A stretch of DNA of 11,041 bases from Candidatus Omnitrophota bacterium. GTDB lineage: Bacteria; Omnitrophota; Gorgyraeia; Tantalellales; Tantalellaceae. Below the pieces are notes generated by a model. That model was not told the DNA's origin and searched no databases. It saw only the letters and a list, made by a program, of their open reading frames with translations. This document shows, in pieces, positions 6,553 through 11,041 of the stretch. Both the position numbers and the translations under genes were made by a program. Numbering within the stretch: position 1 is the first letter of the stretch; every line of letters begins with the position of its first letter. The stretch is taken from positions 1 through 11,041 of the forward strand of contig JAQUNB010000016.1 in assembly GCA_028717825.1 (NCBI GenBank), read 5' to 3'.

Positions 6553-8814
6553 ATGGACGGCCAGAAGGAAAAAATTTCTCCGGAAACGTTAAAACAACTG
6601 AATCTCATAATACGTGATTTCAGCACAGCGATCCGAAACAGTGTTTTATATACGTCGGACCACCCCATTTGTGTTTTTTCCATCAATAACCTCCTTGCGT
6701 CGCTCAGCCCGTGGTTTCAGTCTAAAAGCAGGTTGGATCTCGGCATAGCACAGGACAAAATTTTTGCTGACGGTATCGTGATCGATGAGAAAAACGAACG
6801 ATTCCAAGAAATAGCGAACTTCCTGCATTTAAGAGGCATAGTTGCGATCTCCATTCTTAAAGGGGTGGAGAAGCCGGAACTCGTGCAATTCCTGTCGGTG
6901 ATAAGGGACGACGCAAAGATAATACACGAGCGTGGAGGCGTTCTAAAAAATCTCCCGAGCTTAACCTATCTCAAAGTTCAGGAAATAGATTATAGCGCAC
7001 TCTTGACAAGCGCCTCCGGCAAGGCTGTAACAGAAGAAGAAGAGGTCTGGCAGTCGCTTTTCGCCATAGCTAAAGAAGCTAAGATCGGCACACTTCCTGG
7101 GTCAAAAGTAGAATTTCTGGTAAACTTTTTTCAAGACACGAGAAAAGCGGCAAAAACCCTGAACAGGGTCTATAGAGACGCGGTCGAGCGTCTACAGGAT
7201 GACAAAGTGGTCTCCGAAACCAAAGAGGCCATCGTAAAAATATGCGAATATTTTGATAAAAACGAAGCCGAGGGCGTAAAAGAATCCGAAGTTAAGGTGA
7301 AACTCATGGACGTAATAACGCAGCTCCATCCGGACCTCATCGCCAGCCTTTTTGAACAGACTACCGTAGAGGGCGAGAATTTCGATCTCGCGGAAACGAT
7401 AACAAAAGATTTCTCGGACAGTTTTATCGCGGGATTCATAGAGTCTCTCATAAGCGACGAAGATAAATTCAACGAGAACCTGCTTAAAGTGTTCGATAAA
7501 TTGTCCCCAAGCGCGACGAAATCAAGCAGCATCGTTTCAATGGTCGCGGACAAGATGCTCACCAAACGCATATTGAACAAAGACACATTGGCAAAGCTCC
7601 AAATGTCGGTGAAGGAAATATTGAAAGACCATCCCGAGAGCAATTTCATGTCGGAGATGTATAAGATCACGGTTGACGCGGTCACAAATAAAAAAATAGA
7701 CACACTCATATATGTCGCGAAGCTCAACCCCGCGATAAACAGGTTCGTGCAGTCCCTGAAAGAAGAGAAACTAAAAAAAGAAGAAGTATGGCTTCTCCTG
7801 AATATTTTATGGCTTGAAAGCAACTCTTCCGAATTCGAAAAATTCGGTGAAAAACTGGTAGAGATATTGCCGGAATTATTGGACTCAAAAGATGTGGAAA
7901 GGATACGGGAAATAACAGAATTTTTCACAGAAAAATCCGGTGTAGAGCAAAAAAGGAATAAACAGATGACCGGTACGATCGAAAAGGTGTTCGAACATAT
8001 AGCTAAAAAAGAGAACTTGGAAAGTTTGGTCGCTTTAATGCCGGAAGCCAAAAGTAAAGAGGTCGAGGATATCGCCGCTATTTTCGGAAAAGCCAAAAAT
8101 AATCCTTTATCGCATACGGCACAGGTCCTGATCGATGCGTATCTGGCTGAAAAGCTGCCGGCATGCCGCAACAAATATAAAGTGATCTTTGCCCGAACGA
8201 AGGACGAAACAACAAAAGAGATAATAGAACGTCTGGAATACGGTGAACCATATGTGGTAAGAGATCTTCTTCACTTGTTGAGAGAACATGCGCCGGAAAA
8301 GGCGCATCTAGTGGCCAAGAGATTGATCGCGCACCGGAACGCCCTGATAAGGTGGGAAGGGCTTGAAGGGTTCGAGCCTGCGACCGAAGAGGACAGAGAA
8401 AACGTTTTTTTTATACTTAAAAGGGAAAAAGATAAAGAAGTCCAGAAGAAAGCCGCGACGGCACTTTTAAAGACGAACGATAGCGCTTTCATAGAAAAAA
8501 TGTTCAAGTTAGGCGAAAGGAGCTTTTTTAGAAAAAATTTTCTGATAAGGCTGGTTGAGCTTTGCGGATATTATAGAAAACAGGAGACTTTCCCATATTT
8601 GGAACGGATCTTTCGCAAAAAAGCTTTTTTGAACATGCCATGGCGCAATGAGCTGCGGATAGCGGCGGCTACAAGTTTAGCGCGACTCCATTCTAAAGAA
8701 GCGCTTGATCTTGTGAAAGAAGGCACTAAAGACGGAAGTGAAAAGGTCCGGAAGATGTGTGAAATACTATTAAAACTTGATGAGCAAAAAGCGACGGAAG
8801 GCAAAACGATATGA
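6553..8814 (+). CDS. HEAT-repeat protein with N-terminal domain shared with the HD-GYP neighbour
   Basis: The 753-residue soluble, mostly helical protein has no signal peptide or membrane segment. Residues about 17-117 form a domain also found at the start of the next protein. It begins with a helix ending YTSDH (D36-H37), continues through strands around LGIAQDKIFADG (63-74), and ends with the signature G104-V-E106-x-x-E109. Residues about 150-560 are charged helices with no motif I can name. From about 570 to the end, short paired helices recur (LLHLLREHAPEKA, RWEGLEGFEP, VQKKAATALLK, LRIAAATSLARL, EKVRKMCEILL), which are HEAT repeats, usually protein-binding. There is no visible catalytic site, so a scaffold or adaptor for the neighbouring HD-GYP protein is plausible. 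The ATG is chosen because the promoter lies 10 bases upstream; the transcript appears leaderless. The stop overlaps the next start as ATGA (8811-8814), which points to coupled translation. Confidence 0.85.
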   Translation: MDGQKEKISPETLKQLNLIIRDFSTAIRNSVLYTSDHPICVFSINNLLASLSPWFQSKSRLDLGIAQDKIFADGIVIDEKNERFQEIANFLHLRGIVAISILKGVEKPELVQFLSVIRDDAKIIHERGGVLKNLPSLTYLKVQEIDYSALLTSASGKAVTEEEEVWQSLFAIAKEAKIGTLPGSKVEFLVNFFQDTRKAAKTLNRVYRDAVERLQDDKVVSETKEAIVKICEYFDKNEAEGVKESEVKVKLMDVITQLHPDLIASLFEQTTVEGENFDLAETITKDFSDSFIAGFIESLISDEDKFNENLLKVFDKLSPSATKSSSIVSMVADKMLTKRILNKDTLAKLQMSVKEILKDHPESNFMSEMYKITVDAVTNKKIDTLIYVAKLNPAINRFVQSLKEEKLKKEEVWLLLNILWLESNSSEFEKFGEKLVEILPELLDSKDVERIREITEFFTEKSGVEQKRNKQMTGTIEKVFEHIAKKENLESLVALMPEAKSKEVEDIAAIFGKAKNNPLSHTAQVLIDAYLAEKLPACRNKYKVIFARTKDETTKEIIERLEYGEPYVVRDLLHLLREHAPEKAHLVAKRLIAHRNALIRWEGLEGFEPATEEDRENVFFILKREKDKEVQKKAATALLKTNDSAFIEKMFKLGERSFFRKNFLIRLVELCGYYRKQETFPYLERIFRKKAFLNMPWRNELRIAAATSLARLHSKEALDLVKEGTKDGSEKVRKMCEILLKLDEQKATEGKTI

Positions 8815-10211
8815 CAGCGGATCTAGTTAGAAATAAAGTTGAGGAATTTATAAAAGGGCTCGCTAGCGCGGTGCACTCGAACGCTATGTATGGGGAAGAC
8901 CACAGGCTGACAAAAGAAGTCACCAGCAGTGTGTATGGTATCCTTGCGGGCATCTTGGCCGAAAGAAACGAAATAACGATAGGTATTATCGGAGACGAGG
9001 TCGCTTTTGAGAAAAAACCATTTTATGAAACAAGCAAAAGGATAAAAAGCTTTATTGATAATTTGCAAGAGAACGGTTTCAAAAAGATCACCTTTATCCA
9101 AGGGATCGAGCGGGGAGAGATATTGTCTCTGTTAAGGATCCTGAACGTGCGGATAGTCGATGTAAAAGGCGAAGAAAAAATAAAGAGAATAAAAGAAAAA
9201 ATCTTAGAAGCGCGGCTTACGCATATATCTGTCGGGGAGTTAAGCCAAGGCGGTGGCGCCTTAACAGATGAGCTCGAAGATGGCGCCGTGGCCTCGGGAA
9301 AAGAGTCGTATGAAGGCGGAATCGGTTTTCTTACCGAAACATACAAGAATATTAAAGGAAACCAGCCTCTTAACGTGAATACGGCGCGGCAACTTGTCGG
9401 CGGCATGATCAACAGCCTTTTAAAGAACAAAAATATGCTGCTCTTACTTACCTCAACAAAAAGCCATGACGAAAGTATGTTCATACATGATGTGAATGTT
9501 ACGGTGTTCTCGCTTTTACAGGCCGAAGCGCTGGGGCTGCAAAAAGAATATTTAAATGAAATAGGATCGGCGGCGCTTTTTCACGATATCGGTAAGTTAT
9601 CCGGTCACGCGGAAAAGGAAACAAAAGAAGAAGACATGACCGAAGAAGAACAGAAGAAAAAAGGACAGAACAACGTCAACGGTGCCAAAATACTACTCGA
9701 TACACCCGGAGTTAGCCCCTTGGCGGCGATAGTCGCGTTCGAGCACGACATCGCTTATGATATGACGGGATATCCCGAGAAAAAGTACGGTAACAAACTA
9801 AATCTGGCGAGCATGATAATTGCTATTTCCGATTATTACGACAAATTGAGAGCCGATTCCGCGTATCAGGGGGAGGGCGGCCCCGAACGGATATATGAAA
9901 AAATGATGAGTCTGTCCGGGACGAGGTTCAATCCGGACCTGTTAAAGAATTTCTTCAGTTTAGTCGGCATTTATCCGCCGGGGACACTCGTCGAACTGGA
10001 CACAAAAGAGATCGCGCTTGTTATCCAATCAAGCATGATAGACATGAAACGGCCCCAGCTGGAAGTGTTGTACGATGCGCACGGCAACAAATACGGCGCG
10101 CCATATATCGCAAATTTGCTTGAAAAAGACAGGCAGGGCAAGTATAAGTGGACGATCGAGCGGTCCATAATCCCGTGCGAAAAATTCAAAATACCCGAAA
10201 AATATTCGTAG
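8811..10211 (+). CDS. HD-GYP domain protein with altered metal-site residues
   Basis: The 466-residue cytoplasmic protein has two parts. Residues 11-111 are the same domain as in the HEAT-repeat protein upstream (D30-H31, G98-I-E100-x-x-E103). Residues about 220-385 are an HD-GYP domain, a family that usually cleaves cyclic-di-GMP. It keeps H226, the H258-D259-I-G-K262 motif, T319-G-Y-P322 and D341. Other conserved positions are changed. The His of the usual HPxxG motif is N287, in N287-N-V-N-G291. The HHExxDGxGYP box reads H312-D313-I-A-Y-D317-M-T-G-Y-P, so its second His is Asp. The loop 263-286 is unusually rich in Glu and Lys. Loss of two expected metal-binding His suggests reduced, altered or absent phosphodiesterase activity. 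The linker 140-170 is Gly/Ala/Glu-rich. Translation is probably coupled to the gene before it; GGAAGG at 8796-8801 is the ribosome site. Confidence 0.9.
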   Translation: MTADLVRNKVEEFIKGLASAVHSNAMYGEDHRLTKEVTSSVYGILAGILAERNEITIGIIGDEVAFEKKPFYETSKRIKSFIDNLQENGFKKITFIQGIERGEILSLLRILNVRIVDVKGEEKIKRIKEKILEARLTHISVGELSQGGGALTDELEDGAVASGKESYEGGIGFLTETYKNIKGNQPLNVNTARQLVGGMINSLLKNKNMLLLLTSTKSHDESMFIHDVNVTVFSLLQAEALGLQKEYLNEIGSAALFHDIGKLSGHAEKETKEEDMTEEEQKKKGQNNVNGAKILLDTPGVSPLAAIVAFEHDIAYDMTGYPEKKYGNKLNLASMIIAISDYYDKLRADSAYQGEGGPERIYEKMMSLSGTRFNPDLLKNFFSLVGIYPPGTLVELDTKEIALVIQSSMIDMKRPQLEVLYDAHGNKYGAPYIANLLEKDRQGKYKWTIERSIIPCEKFKIPEKYS

Positions 10212-10218
10212 GAAAAAG

Positions 10219-11041
10219 ATGAAACTAACCGCGAAAATAACCATATCGTTCGTAATAAGCGCTTTTTTGGTCATGGCGCTCATGGTTGTAATTATCACAA
10301 CGGGCATCCCTTTTGCAATATTTTTTGTAGCTTTTCCGGCCATAATGGCTGTAGTGGGTTATATGGTCGCCAAAATAATTACAAGGGCCGTACACCGGCT
10401 TTACAGGAGCGCGGAGATCGTAAAATCCGGTAATCTGGAATACAGTTTAGTGGAAGAGAGAAAAGATGAGATAGGAGACCTCTCTCGCATTTTTGACGAT
10501 CTGGTACAAGAGGCACGGAAAGAACGGACGGCCGCGGCTGCGTTTAACAGGGAAAACAAGGATCAAAAACTATCAATTAATGAATTAAACGAAAGGGAAG
10601 AGCACTTTCGGAACTTGTTCGAGCATTCCAATGATGCGGTGTTCATTTGCGATTTTGACGGGAAAATAATAGATGTGAATAAAAAAGCGTGCAATATGCT
10701 GGAGCGCACCAAAGAAGAATTGATCGATTCTCTGTTTTGGGGGCTGCACACGGAGGAAGAATTAACCAAGTCGAAAAGGGCCTTTAAGATCGGCGAAGAA
10801 ACCTGCTCCGTCAGGTTCGAGTCAAAGTTCAAAAAAAAGGAAAAAGAAACGATCGATGTGGAAATATCTTCCAGCGTGGTCGATTTTAATAAAGGGGTCA
10901 TGCAAAATATTGTGTGCGATATTACCGAACGAAAAAAGCTGGAGAAGGCACTGAGAGAGTCGGAAGAGAAATTCCGGACCTTCATGGAAACCGCCAGCGA
11001 TCTTATGTATATAACCGACAAATACGGTAATTTCGTTTATG
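10219..11041 (+). CDS. HAMP-PAS membrane sensor protein, 3'-truncated by window end
   Basis: The frame starts at the ATG at 10219, 7 bases after the previous stop, with AGGA at 10210-10213 as ribosome site, and stays open to the last base (274 codons plus one base). Two membrane helices, about 6-28 and 32-50, are joined by only a few residues, so there is no extracytoplasmic sensing domain. Residues about 51-100 look like a HAMP linker, with the usual DEIGDL box (83-88). A coiled-coil leads to a PAS domain at about 128-242 (HFRNLFEHSNDAVFICD through the terminal DITERKK signature). A second PAS begins near 250 (EEKFRTFMETASDLMYITD) and is cut off. The output domain is missing. A histidine kinase is the commonest architecture; GGDEF or another output is possible. 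It probably belongs to the same operon as the two genes before it and supplies their signal input. Confidence 0.88.
   Translation, partial: MKLTAKITISFVISAFLVMALMVVIITTGIPFAIFFVAFPAIMAVVGYMVAKIITRAVHRLYRSAEIVKSGNLEYSLVEERKDEIGDLSRIFDDLVQEARKERTAAAAFNRENKDQKLSINELNEREEHFRNLFEHSNDAVFICDFDGKIIDVNKKACNMLERTKEELIDSLFWGLHTEEELTKSKRAFKIGEETCSVRFESKFKKKEKETIDVEISSSVVDFNKGVMQNIVCDITERKKLEKALRESEEKFRTFMETASDLMYITDKYGNFVY

Noticed and set aside
7170..8174. A 334-codon minus-strand frame opposite the HEAT-repeat gene
   Set aside because: It is very rich in Ser, Phe and Leu, as expected from the reverse of a Glu/Lys-rich helical gene, and the + strand gene has clear domains and a promoter.
9251..9289. 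Two copies of TGGCGCC in the HD-GYP gene
   Set aside because: They fall in the Gly/Ala-rich linker of the protein and are explained by codon choice for Gly-Ala; no larger repeat surrounds them.

Overview
The window reads as a fragment of an uncultured Gram-negative-like bacterium. Candidatus Omnitrophota (OP3) is my best guess. It rests on the style of the first protein, the mix of HD-GYP, PilZ, PEGA and HAMP-PAS proteins, the frequent AGA/AGG/ATA codons and the repeat-filled intergenic DNA. This is recognition from memory, and no marker gene is present to confirm it. All genes are on the + strand. The first 11 bases match the 3' end of the Illumina adapter, so the left edge is probably a raw contig end. 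I see no rRNA, tRNA, CRISPR array, transposase or phage gene.

Layout. (1) 2-2419: the C-terminal 805 residues of a protein whose start is missing, containing a degenerate cupin domain like archaeal-type phosphoglucose isomerase. (2) 2420-2809: a 390-base non-coding stretch with clusters of 7-base degenerate repeats and a 68-base element that can fold as a three-way junction. (3) 2810-5912: two overlapping genes, a membrane-anchored PEGA/beta-propeller protein and a BcsA-like membrane glycosyltransferase. (4) 6018-6428: a PilZ protein with intact cyclic-di-GMP binding motifs. (5) 6553-11041: three tightly spaced genes, namely a HEAT-repeat protein, an HD-GYP protein with altered metal-site residues, and a HAMP-PAS sensor cut by the window end.

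How it fits together. The right half looks like a small cyclic-di-GMP-related signalling module beside an envelope-polysaccharide unit. The HEAT-repeat and HD-GYP proteins share an N-terminal domain that aligns without gaps over about 100 residues, although their C-terminal halves differ. The PilZ gene and the HEAT gene each have an extended -10 promoter with exactly the same spacing to the ATG. Transcripts from both should be leaderless or nearly so, and neither gene has a visible Shine-Dalgarno. The other complete genes with a visible 5' region, and the sensor gene, have purine-rich ribosome sites and are overlapping or closely packed, except the PEGA gene, which follows the repeat region. 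A functional link between PilZ and the glycosyltransferase is inferred from proximity only.
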